From: Hyphomicrobiales bacterium
Lineage (GTDB): Bacteria > Pseudomonadota > Alphaproteobacteria > Rhizobiales > Rhizobiaceae
Assembly (NCBI GenBank): GCA_900471485.1
Contig: UCEU01000024.1
Coordinates: forward strand, 1 to 64,000
DNA: 64,000 nucleotides
Direction: 5' to 3'
Of the stretch, positions 18,305 through 26,690 are shown one piece after another. The stretch's first letter is position 1. Each line of letters begins with the position of its first letter. Made by a program: the position numbers and the translations under genes. The notes beneath the pieces were generated by a model that made no database searches, was not told where the DNA came from, and worked only from the letters and a program-made list of their open reading frames with translations.

Positions 18305-19536
18305 CACAGCAACGACAGTTGTTCCGGCTTCGGCTCGAACATCGCCCTCAGATCCGGCCGGTCTATCAGCCGGCGCGGCGACCAGCCCTCGGCCGAGATG
18401 AACGCCTGCACCTTCTTGATCGACACGCCGAGCCGCGTCAGATCCTCGATCCGCAGCCGCCGGAAACGGCGCGCCGAGAGGATCGATTTCACCGTCTTCG
18501 TCCCCAGTCCCGGCACGCGGAGCAGGGTCTCACGCGGCGCCCTGTTGATGTCGACGGGGAAGTCGTTGCGGTTGCCAAGCGCCCAGGCGAGCTTCGGGTC
18601 GAGATTGAGGTCGAGCATGCCGCCCTCCTGCGATGACGTGATCTCGTCGATCCCGAAGCCATAGAAGCGGTAGAGCCAGTCGGCCTGGTAGAGCCGGTGC
18701 TCGCGCATCAGCGGCGGCTTGATCAGCGGCAGGTTCTTCGACGAGTCGGGAATGGGGCTGAAGGCCGAGTAGTAGACGCGCCTCAGCCCGTAGCTTCCGT
18801 AAAGCTGTGCGCTGGTGCCGAGAATGGTCGCGTCATTGGCGCCATCGGCCCCAACGATCATCTGCGTGCTCTGCCCGCCCGGCACGAAGCGTTTGCGCCG
18901 CTTGGTCTGCAGCGTCGGCTCGGACGCCGCCTCGATCTTCAATCTGAGATCACCCATCGACCGGCGGATGCTGGCGGGCTTCTTCTCCGGCGCCAGCTGC
19001 GCGATGCCGCGATCGGTCGGCAGCTCGATGTTGAGCGACAGACGATCGGCATAAAGCCCGGCTTCCTCGATCAGATGCGGCGAGGCCTCGGGAATGGATT
19101 TCAGATGAATGTAGCCGCGGAAATTATGCGTCGTGCGCAATTCCCGCACAATCCGCACCATCTCCTCCATCGTGTGGTCGGAGGAGCGGATGATCCCCGA
19201 CGACAGGAACAGCCCCTCGATATAATTGCGCCGATAAAACTCCAGCGTCAGCCAGATAACCTCCTCTGGCGTGAACCGCGCCCGCTCCACATTGCTGGAC
19301 GAACGGTTGATGCAATAGGCGCAGTCGTAGATGCAGAAATTGGTGAGCAGGATTTTTAACAGCGAAATGCATCGCCCATCAGGCGCATAGGCGTGGCAGA
19401 TGCCCGCACCTTCAGTCGAACCAAGCCCGCCGCTCTTGCCGGAATCGCGCTTGGTGGTTCCGCTGGAGGCGCAGGAGGCATCATATTTGGCCGCATCCGA
19501 AAGAATGGCCAAACGCTCTTCTAGGGACTTCTTCAT
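18304..19536 (-). CDS. Putative DNA modification/repair radical SAM protein
   Basis: A radical SAM enzyme of the family that is found next to UdgX-like glycosylases. From the ATG at 19536 it has 410 residues. The iron-sulfur cysteines are C68, C72 and C75 in CIYDCAYC. A helix-hairpin-helix DNA-binding region lies near the C-terminus (LLRVPGLGTKTVKSILSARRF), supporting action on DNA; the chemistry is unknown. An ATG at 19560 would extend the protein by eight residues, but it lies inside the apparent promoter and LexA box, and the predicted transcription start falls only a few bases before 19536, so I prefer the shorter protein. Coupled to the downstream glycosylase gene by a one-base overlap. 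Confidence 0.9.
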   Translation of the reverse strand: MKKSLEERLAILSDAAKYDASCASSGTTKRDSGKSGGLGSTEGAGICHAYAPDGRCISLLKILLTNFCIYDCAYCINRSSSNVERARFTPEEVIWLTLEFYRRNYIEGLFLSSGIIRSSDHTMEEMVRIVRELRTTHNFRGYIHLKSIPEASPHLIEEAGLYADRLSLNIELPTDRGIAQLAPEKKPASIRRSMGDLRLKIEAASEPTLQTKRRKRFVPGGQSTQMIVGADGANDATILGTSAQLYGSYGLRRVYYSAFSPIPDSSKNLPLIKPPLMREHRLYQADWLYRFYGFGIDEITSSQEGGMLDLNLDPKLAWALGNRNDFPVDINRAPRETLLRVPGLGTKTVKSILSARRFRRLRIEDLTRLGVSIKKVQAFISAEGWSPRRLIDRPDLRAMFEPKPEQLSLL

Positions 19537-19542
19537 GCCTAT

Positions 19543-19557
19543 GTTCACTATATGTTC
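19543..19557 (-). promoter_or_regulatory. LexA (SOS) box of the radical SAM-UdgX operon
   Basis: The plus strand reads GTTC, seven bases, GTTC, which is exactly the alphaproteobacterial LexA direct-repeat operator (GAAC-N7-GAAC on the transcribed strand). It overlaps the -10 element of the promoter below, the usual place for repression. Confidence 0.85.
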
Positions 19558-19574
19558 CATCGCTTACAGTCAAG
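19547..19574 (-). promoter_or_regulatory. Promoter of the radical SAM-UdgX operon
   Basis: On the minus strand CTTGAC (about 19574-19569) and TATAGT (19552-19547) stand 16 bases apart, a good sigma-70 type promoter. Transcription would begin near 19540, only a few bases before the ATG at 19536, giving an almost leaderless message. Confidence 0.65.
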
Positions 19575-19707
19575 AAAAGCCCGCTGGAATTGATGTTTTT
19601 CAAGTTTGACGCGAAAAGCTGAAAAGCCTTGCTCGGCTATCCATCGAATTTTCTGGAAATCCGTCAGCGCAATCTGCTATAAATTGGCGAATACGTTATT
19701 GCACGGT

Positions 19708-19741
19708 TCCGAAGCTCCCCTTCGGGACCTGTTTTCTTTTG
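19708..19741 (+). promoter_or_regulatory. Hairpin with T-rich tail in the greA leader
   Basis: CCGAAG (19709-19714) pairs with CTTCGG (19720-19725), and a T-rich stretch (GTTTTCTTTT) follows five bases later, about 45 bases before greA. It could be a leader attenuator. In E. coli premature termination in the greA leader yields the GraL small RNAs; a similar arrangement here is only inference. Confidence 0.35.
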
Positions 19742-19784
19742 TGTCATTGCCTATGCGCGGACACAAAGACCAAAGGACAAAGAA

Positions 19785-20261
19785 ATGGTTGATAAGGTAC
19801 CGATGACGCAGGGTGGTTTCGTGAAGCTCAATGAAGAGCTGCGCTGGCGTCAGCAGGAAGAGCGCCCGAGAATCATCGAGGCCATCGCCGAAGCGCGCGC
19901 CCATGGCGACCTGTCGGAAAATGCCGAGTACCATGCAGCCAAGGAAGCCCAGAGCCACAACGAAGGCCGCATCGGCGAGCTTGAAGACCTGACGGCGCGT
20001 GCCGAAGTCATCGACCTCTCCAAGATGTCCGGCAGCACGATCAAGTTCGGCGCCAAGGTGAAGCTCGTCGACGAGGACACCGAGGAAGAGAAGACCTACC
20101 AGATCGTCGGCGACCAGGAAGCCGACGTGAAGCAGGGCCGCATCTCCATCTCCTCCCCGATCGCGCGTGCGCTGATCGGCAAGGAAGTCGGCGATTCGAT
20201 CGAGGTCAACGCGCCCGGCGGCTCCAAGGCCTACGAAGTTCTCGCCATCACCTGGGGTTGA
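19785..20261 (+). CDS. greA: Transcription elongation factor GreA
   Basis: Binds the secondary channel of RNA polymerase and stimulates cleavage of backtracked transcripts. The 158-residue protein has the N-terminal coiled coil with acidic tip (ERPRIIEAIAEARAHGDLSENAEYHAAKE) and the C-terminal FKBP-like domain ending VNAPGGSKAYEVLAITW. Full length for the family. It heads the LPS-core gene block, as in Sinorhizobium meliloti, where greA is followed by lpsB. Confidence 0.98.
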   Translation: MVDKVPMTQGGFVKLNEELRWRQQEERPRIIEAIAEARAHGDLSENAEYHAAKEAQSHNEGRIGELEDLTARAEVIDLSKMSGSTIKFGAKVKLVDEDTEEEKTYQIVGDQEADVKQGRISISSPIARALIGKEVGDSIEVNAPGGSKAYEVLAITWG

Positions 20262-20267
20262 TATCAG

Positions 20268-21350
20268 GTGGCGGACAGGGACAGGGCTGACATCATCGAT
20301 ATAGATGACGTCGAAATCATCGCTCCGAATTTCAAGAAGCGGCTTTCCGGCGTCACCTCCACGATCATCCAGTTGATCCCGGTGCAGCGCAGCCTCGGCC
20401 AGAAGGTCGCGGCTCTCGGCCCCGGCCTGCCCCGCACCCTGCCCCATATCCGCTTCCGCGACCTGCCGAAGTTGTGGACGCCGCCGCGCGGCAAATCCTT
20501 CCGCATCTGGCATGCACGCCGCAACATCGAGATGCTTCCCGCCATCATCATGCGCGACGGCCTGCGCATGCCGCTGAAGATCGTCTTCACCTCCGCCTCA
20601 CAGCGTCGCCATACCGGCTGGACCAAGTGGCTGATCTCGAAGATGGATGCGATCATTGCCACATCGGGCAAGACGGCGGATTATCTCGAAGTTCCGAACA
20701 GCGTCTCGCTCCACGGCATCGACACCAAGCGCTTCTCGCCGCCAGCGGACAAGGCCCACGCCAAGCGCGCCTGCGGCCTCGACGCCACGAAGAAGATCGC
20801 CGGCTGCTTCGGCCGCGTCCGCCACCAGAAGGGCACGGATCTCTTCGTCGGCAGCATGATCCGCCTCCTCCCCTCGCGGCCGGACTGGATCGCCATCGTC
20901 GCCGGCCGCGCCACCTCGCAACATGTGGATTTCGAAACCGGCCTGAAGGCCAAGGTCACCGCCGCAGGTCTTTCTGACCGCATCCTCTTCGTCGGCGAAC
21001 ACACCAACATCAACGACTGGTACCGCGCCCTTGATCTCTTCATCGCCCCGCAGCGCTGGGAAGGCTTCGGCCTGACGCCGCTGGAAGCCATGGCGACATC
21101 CGTCCCCGTCATCGCCACCGACGTCGGCGCCTTCCCGGAACTCCTGGTAACAGGCGAAAACGAGACCGGCCTGATCATCCCGCGCGACGACCTCGACGCC
21201 ATGGTGGAGGCAGCCGGCTCGTTCATGGATGATGACGCCAGACGCGAAAAGGCAGCCGCCTGCTCACGCGAGCACGCGATCGCCAATTTCAGCATCGAGG
21301 GTGAAGCGATGAGCCTCGGCGAAATCTACCGGACTATGGCTTCCGCTTGA
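20268..21350 (+). CDS. lpsB: LPS core glycosyltransferase (LpsB/LpcC type, GT4)
   Basis: A 360-residue GT-B fold glycosyltransferase of family GT4, expected to add a sugar (mannose in the Rhizobium leguminosarum LpcC case) to the inner core of lipopolysaccharide at the cytoplasmic face of the membrane. The N-terminal stretch VEIIAPNFKKRLSGVTSTI and the segment IWHARRNIEM are characteristic of LpsB/LpcC proteins. The nucleotide-sugar binding E-x7-E motif appears as EGFGLTPLEAMA. The start is a GTG six bases after greA, consistent with co-transcription. Gene order matches the S. meliloti greA-lpsB pair. Its last 17 bases overlap the convergent lpsE-like gene. Confidence 0.9.
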   Translation: MADRDRADIIDIDDVEIIAPNFKKRLSGVTSTIIQLIPVQRSLGQKVAALGPGLPRTLPHIRFRDLPKLWTPPRGKSFRIWHARRNIEMLPAIIMRDGLRMPLKIVFTSASQRRHTGWTKWLISKMDAIIATSGKTADYLEVPNSVSLHGIDTKRFSPPADKAHAKRACGLDATKKIAGCFGRVRHQKGTDLFVGSMIRLLPSRPDWIAIVAGRATSQHVDFETGLKAKVTAAGLSDRILFVGEHTNINDWYRALDLFIAPQRWEGFGLTPLEAMATSVPVIATDVGAFPELLVTGENETGLIIPRDDLDAMVEAAGSFMDDDARREKAAACSREHAIANFSIEGEAMSLGEIYRTMASA

Positions 21351-22356
21351 AGAGGTCGATGTAGGCGTCGCAGATCGCGTCTTCCGAGAACTGCCCGATC
21401 AACGATGCACGGCCGTTTTCGCCGAGCGTCGCGGCCAACTGCGGCTGCGCGATGAGCTGGTTGATGGCGCGGGCGAAGCCCGGAACATCGTCGATATCGA
21501 CGAGCAGGCCGTTGTCGCCGTCTCGAACGAACCACAGCGGCCCTTCCGAACGCGATGAAACCACCGCCTTCTTCTGCGCCCATGCCTCGAGAATGACGTT
21601 GCCGAGCGGCTCGTGGCTCGACGGCATGACGAAGATGTCGCACGCCGCCACGTAGCGACGGGTATCCTTGTGCCAGCCGAGGAAGCGGACGCGGTTTTCG
21701 AGCTTGTGCTCGCGCATCTTGGCTTCCAGCGCCTCGCGCTCCTCGCCGTCGCCGGCGATCCAGAGATAGGCGTCCGGCACCGAGGTCATCGCCTCGATCA
21801 GCAGATGGAAGCGCTTGCGCTTGACGAAGCGGCCCATCGTCATGACGACAGGCACGCCCTCGGGCGTATCGACTTCCGCCCGCGAGATCGGCTCGACGAT
21901 GGCGGTATCGGTAAAGTTGGAGATCACCTCGACACCGCGATCCCACCCAAGCTGGCGCACATGGTCGCCGATGCTCGGCGTATTGCACACAAGGATGTCG
22001 GTATTCTTGAAGTAGCCGAGATGGGTCGGGTAGTCGCCCAGACGCGAAAGCTTCATGCCGCCCTTGTAGGCGGGCATCAGGCGCGCGCCGCGGGTAGACC
22101 AGGAGATGATCGCGTCCGGCTTCTGCATCTCCGCCAGCATCCGCACGCGGATCGGCAGCAGCAGGCGGTCGATTGAGAGGTTTCTGAAGTTGCTTTCGAT
22201 CACCCGGGAATAGGGTTCGACATCCGACTTCCAGCGGCGGTTCCAGCGCATCACGGTCGTCTGATCAACGCCGCGCTTGGCGAGTGCTGCCACCAGATGC
22301 ACGAAAAACCGCTCCGCTCCGCCGTCCTTGCCGAAAATATACTGATGAACGCGCAT
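21334..22356 (-). CDS. lpsE: LPS core glycosyltransferase (LpsE-like, GT4)
   Basis: A 340-residue GT4 glycosyltransferase, MRVHQYIFGKDGGAERFFVHL at the start, with the acceptor-binding GGAE region and the sugar-nucleotide site HEPLGNVILEAW near residue 250. It stands where S. meliloti carries lpsE, convergent with lpsB, so a role in LPS core assembly is very likely; which linkage it makes cannot be read from the sequence. The two genes overlap by 17 bases at their 3' ends. The symbol is assigned from position and family and is less certain than the family. Confidence 0.82.
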   Translation of the reverse strand: MRVHQYIFGKDGGAERFFVHLVAALAKRGVDQTTVMRWNRRWKSDVEPYSRVIESNFRNLSIDRLLLPIRVRMLAEMQKPDAIISWSTRGARLMPAYKGGMKLSRLGDYPTHLGYFKNTDILVCNTPSIGDHVRQLGWDRGVEVISNFTDTAIVEPISRAEVDTPEGVPVVMTMGRFVKRKRFHLLIEAMTSVPDAYLWIAGDGEEREALEAKMREHKLENRVRFLGWHKDTRRYVAACDIFVMPSSHEPLGNVILEAWAQKKAVVSSRSEGPLWFVRDGDNGLLVDIDDVPGFARAINQLIAQPQLAATLGENGRASLIGQFSEDAICDAYIDLFKRKP

Positions 22357-22639
22357 TGCCCCGCCCCGATCTGTTCACACTGCCGTCGCCGATGCCGGCC
22401 ACTGGCATGCATAGCGGCCTCATCTATAGGTTGGGGGCATGGCGAACAAGGCTCGACGCGGCGTTGCCACAGGAATGTTGCAACAAAACCACGGCCGCCA
22501 GTGCAGTCTGAGGAGTCGGCGAACCCGTGCGCCCCTATTCCAACGCCGCGCGGTTCGCGGTTTGCGGTGGGTGCAATATTGCAAAGATCGGCGCGATCCA
22601 TCACAAGGGGCCGAATTCTCACCGCAGGAACGCCAAGAC

Positions 22640-23416
22640 ATGCAATCGCTCGACGTCTACGTCATCAATCTGGATGGCAGCAACGACCGCCTGGAAGCCA
22701 TCACCGGGCGGCTTGCGGCATATGGCGTGACGTTCAAGCGCGTCTCGGCTTTCGACGGCCGCAAGCTCGACCTCTCAACGGTCGCCGACTACGATGAGAA
22801 TAGGGCCGAGCGCTATATGGGCCGCAGCCTCGTCGGCGGCGAGATCGGCTGCTACCGCAGCCACCTCGATGCCGCCACCCGCTTCCTGGCCTCGGACGCG
22901 CGCTACCTCCTGATCCTCGAGGACGATGCCCTGCCGCTCTGCAATCCGGTCGCCTTGCTGGAAAAGGCCCTCCCCGATCTCCAAAGGATCGATCCCGACT
23001 GGCGGCTGATCAACATCGGCAACAACAAGCTGAAGATCGCAACACCGCTGGCGAGCTACACCGTCAACGACCACACCTGCGAACTCGTGGCCGCGCATTA
23101 CTTCCCGATGACGACGAGCGCCATCGTCTGGTCTCGCGAAGGCGCCAGGCTCTTCGTCGAAGGGCATCGCAAGATGTTTGCGCCGGTCGACAACTACTTC
23201 CGCTACTGGCTGACCCGCTCCGGCCACGGCTACAGCTTCTGGCCGGCACCCGTCACCACGACGGACGCCGCAAGCCAGATCCTCGCCAGCTCAGGCCAGC
23301 AGCGAAAGACCAACAAGAGAAAGTGGTTCTACGGGATCACCAAGCAGCGCCGCCTGATGGAAGACAAGCTGATCGCCTTCGTCCACAAGAAGCGCTTCCG
23401 CCGCCTGGACAGCTGA
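22640..23416 (+). CDS. Glycosyltransferase family 25 (LPS biosynthesis)
   Basis: A 258-residue GT25 protein, the family of LOS/LPS galactosyl- and glucosyltransferases. The N-terminus MQSLDVYVINLDGSNDRLEAITGRL and the motifs GEIGCYRSHLDA and LILEDDALP are family hallmarks. I chose the ATG at 22640, with AGGAA nine bases upstream; a longer open frame to 22439 contains no family residues. It is divergent from lpsE and probably adds a further LPS core or O-chain sugar; S. meliloti carries other lps glycosyltransferase genes in this place. Its stop codon touches that of lrp. Confidence 0.88.
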   Translation: MQSLDVYVINLDGSNDRLEAITGRLAAYGVTFKRVSAFDGRKLDLSTVADYDENRAERYMGRSLVGGEIGCYRSHLDAATRFLASDARYLLILEDDALPLCNPVALLEKALPDLQRIDPDWRLINIGNNKLKIATPLASYTVNDHTCELVAAHYFPMTTSAIVWSREGARLFVEGHRKMFAPVDNYFRYWLTRSGHGYSFWPAPVTTTDAASQILASSGQQRKTNKRKWFYGITKQRRLMEDKLIAFVHKKRFRRLDS

Positions 23417-23887
23417 TCAGACTTCGACGAGACCGAGCTTCTTCACCTGCCGGATCGTCAGCATCGTCCTCACCGTATCGACATGCTCGTTGGCGGTCAG
23501 CACCTCGATCACGAAGTCCTGGAAGCGCGTCAGGTTCTCGGCCACGCAGTGCAGCAGGAAGTCGCTGTCGCCGGAGACCATCCAGGCCTGGCGCACCAGC
23601 GGCCATTGCGCGGTGGCGGCGGCGAACGCCTTGAGGTTGGCTTCCGACTGGTGCTTCAGCCCCACCATGCAGAAGGCGACGAGATCGAAGCCGAGCTTCG
23701 GGCTGTTCAGCATCGCGTGATAGCCCTCGATCACGCCGGCTTCCTCGAGCTTGCGCACGCGGCGCAAGCAGGGCGGAGCCGAGATTCCGACGCGGTCGGC
23801 AAGTTCGACGTTGGTCATGCGGCCGTCGGTCTGCAGCTCGCGCAGGATTTTTATGTCGATAGCATCGAGTTCCGCGCGAACTACCAA
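23417..23887 (-). CDS. lrp: Lrp/AsnC family transcriptional regulator
   Basis: A 156-residue regulator with an N-terminal AsnC-type helix-turn-helix (LDAIDIKILRELQTDGRMTNVELADRVGISAPPCLRRVRKLEEAGVIEGYHA) and a C-terminal RAM ligand-binding domain. It is likely to sense amino acids. The same gene occupies this place between the lps genes and trxB in S. meliloti. Here an A+T-richer two-gene insert lies between it and trxB. The helix-turn-helix and length make the family secure; target genes are unknown. Confidence 0.92.
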   Translation of the reverse strand: MVVRAELDAIDIKILRELQTDGRMTNVELADRVGISAPPCLRRVRKLEEAGVIEGYHAMLNSPKLGFDLVAFCMVGLKHQSEANLKAFAAATAQWPLVRQAWMVSGDSDFLLHCVAENLTRFQDFVIEVLTANEHVDTVRTMLTIRQVKKLGLVEV

Positions 23888-23921
23888 CTCATCCTCCGTC
23901 GAAAATCACAAGTAAGGGGAC

Positions 23922-24659
23922 TCAAAGCAATTCCACGATGCCGACGCGTCCACCAAGCAATGCACTAGACACAGACTCCGATGCTGTTGCGATCTTCTCC
24001 CAGCATTGCTTCATATCTGACGAGAAAGTCGTATCATCAAACAGAACCAAGCCGCCGGGCTTCATGAACTTTTTCACTATTGCAAACTGGCTATCAACAA
24101 ATTCACTCGTATGAATGGCATCAATAAACGCGATATCGATCCGCGAATCACCCAACACGGCATCGCAATTTTCTTCAAATGTTCCAACAGTCAGCGTATA
24201 GTTTTCACTGATCGCTGCGATATTTTCGCGGGCGATATCCGCCCAGATTATGTTCGGTTCAAACGTATAGAGATGTCCGGCTTTAAGACCAGAAAGCCAG
24301 TACATCCCCGAAACACCAAAAGCAGTTCCAAACTCAAGTACATTGTCGCTGCTCCGCAGCCGACACAAATGAGAATACAGCTGACCCATTTGCTGATTGG
24401 TTCTAACTTGACTCGAGCGTCTCGTATCTGTCTGATTAAGGTGATACTTGAGAACGCCTTTGTATCCCTCCCAGAGTGGCTGCTGACCTTTTTGATCAGT
24501 CTTAGCCGCACGTCTTTCGACTATTCGGTGAACCGGTAACACCGGTATCTTTGACGCCGCTGCGGCTAAATTCTCAGACAACCAACCTTCACCGCGTTTA
24601 ATGAAATCACACGACACACGAGCATGAGCGTTACGCCGTATCAACCAATCTAGAAGCAT
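23922..24659 (-). CDS. Class I SAM-dependent methyltransferase
   Basis: A 245-residue methyltransferase. The SAM-binding motif I is VLEFGTAFGVSGMYWL, followed by TFEPN (acidic end of beta 2), IDIAFIDAIHTSEFV and GGLVLFDDTTF, the pattern of the Methyltransf_24 O-methyltransferase group. Base composition is clearly more A+T-rich than the flanking lrp, and codons such as AAT, ATA and TTG are more frequent, so it was probably acquired with the next gene. Given its neighbour it may methylate a surface glycan, but this is inference. Confidence 0.82.
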   Translation of the reverse strand: MLLDWLIRRNAHARVSCDFIKRGEGWLSENLAAAASKIPVLPVHRIVERRAAKTDQKGQQPLWEGYKGVLKYHLNQTDTRRSSQVRTNQQMGQLYSHLCRLRSSDNVLEFGTAFGVSGMYWLSGLKAGHLYTFEPNIIWADIARENIAAISENYTLTVGTFEENCDAVLGDSRIDIAFIDAIHTSEFVDSQFAIVKKFMKPGGLVLFDDTTFSSDMKQCWEKIATASESVSSALLGGRVGIVELL

Positions 24660-24678
24660 ATCAATTCCTGCAAATCTA

Positions 24679-26439
24679 TCAGAAGGGATAAAGAATGGAG
24701 CGTTTCAACCCATTCTCATCAACGAAGAATTCATCCGAAAGACGGGTGCTATCAAAATCTCCCAAGCTCTCATCGGCGCTCGCTATCAGCGCGTCAGGCG
24801 AAAAGTCAAAATTGCCTCTCAAATCTAGCGTCCGGATTGAAAGCCCCACCGAGAGATAGTAGTCCCTAAATTTCGTTCCATCGCCAAACACATTGTCGCT
24901 AAACATGATGTGTCGGGTGGGTACTCGATAAGCATGCGAGAATACAAGCCCGTGGAGTGAACTCGAAACCGTTGCCTCAGAAGCTGAGATTAAGTCTATA
25001 CACCCCTCCAAGTCACCATTGCCCATATCGATAACAACGACACCGTCATAATGCTGATAACGGCGCGAAATCTCTTCGAACTCGGTAAAATGCGGGATAA
25101 TTGCTAGCCGATGCTTCTTTTCTCCTGCAGGCCTGTAGAACTGAGGCATGAGCAAACCAGGATCGCCATAGAAACACGAGACAGTTGAACCAGCGGAGAT
25201 AAAGCTATCCCGCGTCAGCGGCCCCCGCACAAAGCGGACTTTAGCCTTTTTCGCTTCCTGGTTAGAGGAGCGGATGCCGCTTCCGAATACCAACGCACGT
25301 CGACCACACAACCTTACAACGCTGCCGGTTGAGACAATATAGCGAGCGGGCATCTCTCGTTTGCGGAGACGATAATACAGCGACGCCCACTTACCAAATC
25401 TCTCGATCCGCTTAATCTCACGTTCTGATATAGATGTTATCTTTAGACCATTAGAAAACCGATCAATCAGATATTGAGTAATGAGGTCGCCCACGTTTTG
25501 GGAGGGCCACCAATAAAACTTCAAATGGCGATCAGTTAGCTTCTCTGCTATCGTTGGGAAAAATACCTCTAAATCCAATTCGCTCAAGATTTCTATCGCC
25601 GACAGTATCCACTTTCGAGCAAAAAAATGCGCCAGAGAAGTCGGCTGCCGCATCGACAATGTCCATGGTTTTTCGGATGCAGCGGTAAAATGGAAAAATT
25701 TGATCGAGTTAAATAGCTCACTGTCAACACTTGACCAAGCTTGGCTCTCGTGATGGTACCGGCGCCTTTCGATAAAATTACAGCTAGCATCCAGAATTTC
25801 GACCTGCATATCCGGATTCCTGAACATCAAAAACGCCATCAGACTGTCATCACCAGCCCTTGGCGCTCCGATCTTCAAGGATTCATTGAAGGCGTATGCG
25901 GCCTTCTGATCAAGCTTCCACTGGAGAACGTAGCTCAAATTGAGAAAGACAACACCGGTCTGAATTCGCTGAACATCAGGAATCGGCCCGCAGTGTCGTT
26001 CTATAATATCAACATCACTCTTGAAAACATCTCTAATGCTGCCACCAGAGGCGCCGCTAATTCCTTTAGTGGAAGTAAGAACACCGATCACGTTTGAATT
26101 ACAATAAACATCCGCATCGATATAAAGCGCGAATTCATAGCCGTAGTCCGCCAAAATTTTTGAGGCATGGAACCAGTAAAAGCATTCTACTGGATAAGCA
26201 GATCGACTCGAGAAAAAATTAGAAAAATCAGCTTCGATAACACTTATATTGCAGTTCTTACAAAGATCCTTTGACGCCTCAGAGAAAGACCCTCCGACGA
26301 TATACAAATCGATATCAGGATTCCACTTTCTAACAATACAAAGTGAAACGACCGATTTGGCCACGTACGCATCATCACAAGTCGTAAAGGCGCAGCATCG
26401 CACCGTGAGATTTCCCATCTTGGAGAACACCATTTCCAT
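24679..26439 (-). CDS. Bifunctional GT8 glycosyltransferase / polysaccharide pyruvyl transferase
   Basis: A protein of about 586 residues joining two enzymes. Residues about 1-280 look like a GT8/glycogenin-type retaining glycosyltransferase: FALYIDADVYC is the metal-binding DxD region and RAGDDSLMAFL a later conserved part. Residues about 300-586 are a polysaccharide pyruvyl transferase: FYWWPSQNVGDLITQYLI, VRGPLTRDSF, FYGDPGLLMP and the terminal ASEATVSSSLHGLVFSHAYRVPTRHI. Together they could add a sugar and ketal pyruvate to an exopolysaccharide or LPS chain. G+C is well below the window average. The start is uncertain (ATG at 26439, GTG at 26460, or ATG at 26418); none has a strong ribosome-binding site. 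Confidence 0.82.
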   Translation of the reverse strand: MEMVFSKMGNLTVRCCAFTTCDDAYVAKSVVSLCIVRKWNPDIDLYIVGGSFSEASKDLCKNCNISVIEADFSNFFSSRSAYPVECFYWFHASKILADYGYEFALYIDADVYCNSNVIGVLTSTKGISGASGGSIRDVFKSDVDIIERHCGPIPDVQRIQTGVVFLNLSYVLQWKLDQKAAYAFNESLKIGAPRAGDDSLMAFLMFRNPDMQVEILDASCNFIERRRYHHESQAWSSVDSELFNSIKFFHFTAASEKPWTLSMRQPTSLAHFFARKWILSAIEILSELDLEVFFPTIAEKLTDRHLKFYWWPSQNVGDLITQYLIDRFSNGLKITSISEREIKRIERFGKWASLYYRLRKREMPARYIVSTGSVVRLCGRRALVFGSGIRSSNQEAKKAKVRFVRGPLTRDSFISAGSTVSCFYGDPGLLMPQFYRPAGEKKHRLAIIPHFTEFEEISRRYQHYDGVVVIDMGNGDLEGCIDLISASEATVSSSLHGLVFSHAYRVPTRHIMFSDNVFGDGTKFRDYYLSVGLSIRTLDLRGNFDFSPDALIASADESLGDFDSTRLSDEFFVDENGLKRSILYPF

Positions 26440-26617
26440 TGAAACCGCTAGTGTCCTCACACTTAGGCGCTTTCTTTAAATTGCGAATGCCAGCTTCTAT
26501 ATAAAGCGCCGGATTACGCAAGAATCTTTCGCAATTGTGACGGATTCTTCCCCTGAGAACGGCAATGCCTTGTTGGTAACGCACGGCTGCCCTTGAATAA
26601 TAACATTGGACGTCCAT
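26375..26617 (-). CDS. Small basic ORF upstream of the GT8-pyruvyltransferase gene
   Basis: An 80-codon open frame starting at an ATG at 26617 and overlapping the start of the downstream fusion gene in another frame. Its first 55 residues are rich in Arg, Tyr and Asn (for example RIRHNCERFLRNPALYIEAGIRNL) and read more like protein than random translation. It may be a remnant of a gene broken when the foreign insert arrived. No family recognised, and it may be chance. Confidence 0.25.
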   Translation of the reverse strand: MDVQCYYSRAAVRYQQGIAVLRGRIRHNCERFLRNPALYIEAGIRNLKKAPKCEDTSGFNGNGVLQDGKSHGAMLRLYDL

Positions 26618-26690
26618 AAATGACGGATGGATCGCGAACGGTTTTTTAAGCCTTCTAGCCGCCGCCGTCTGACAGTCGAAAGGAAATCAC

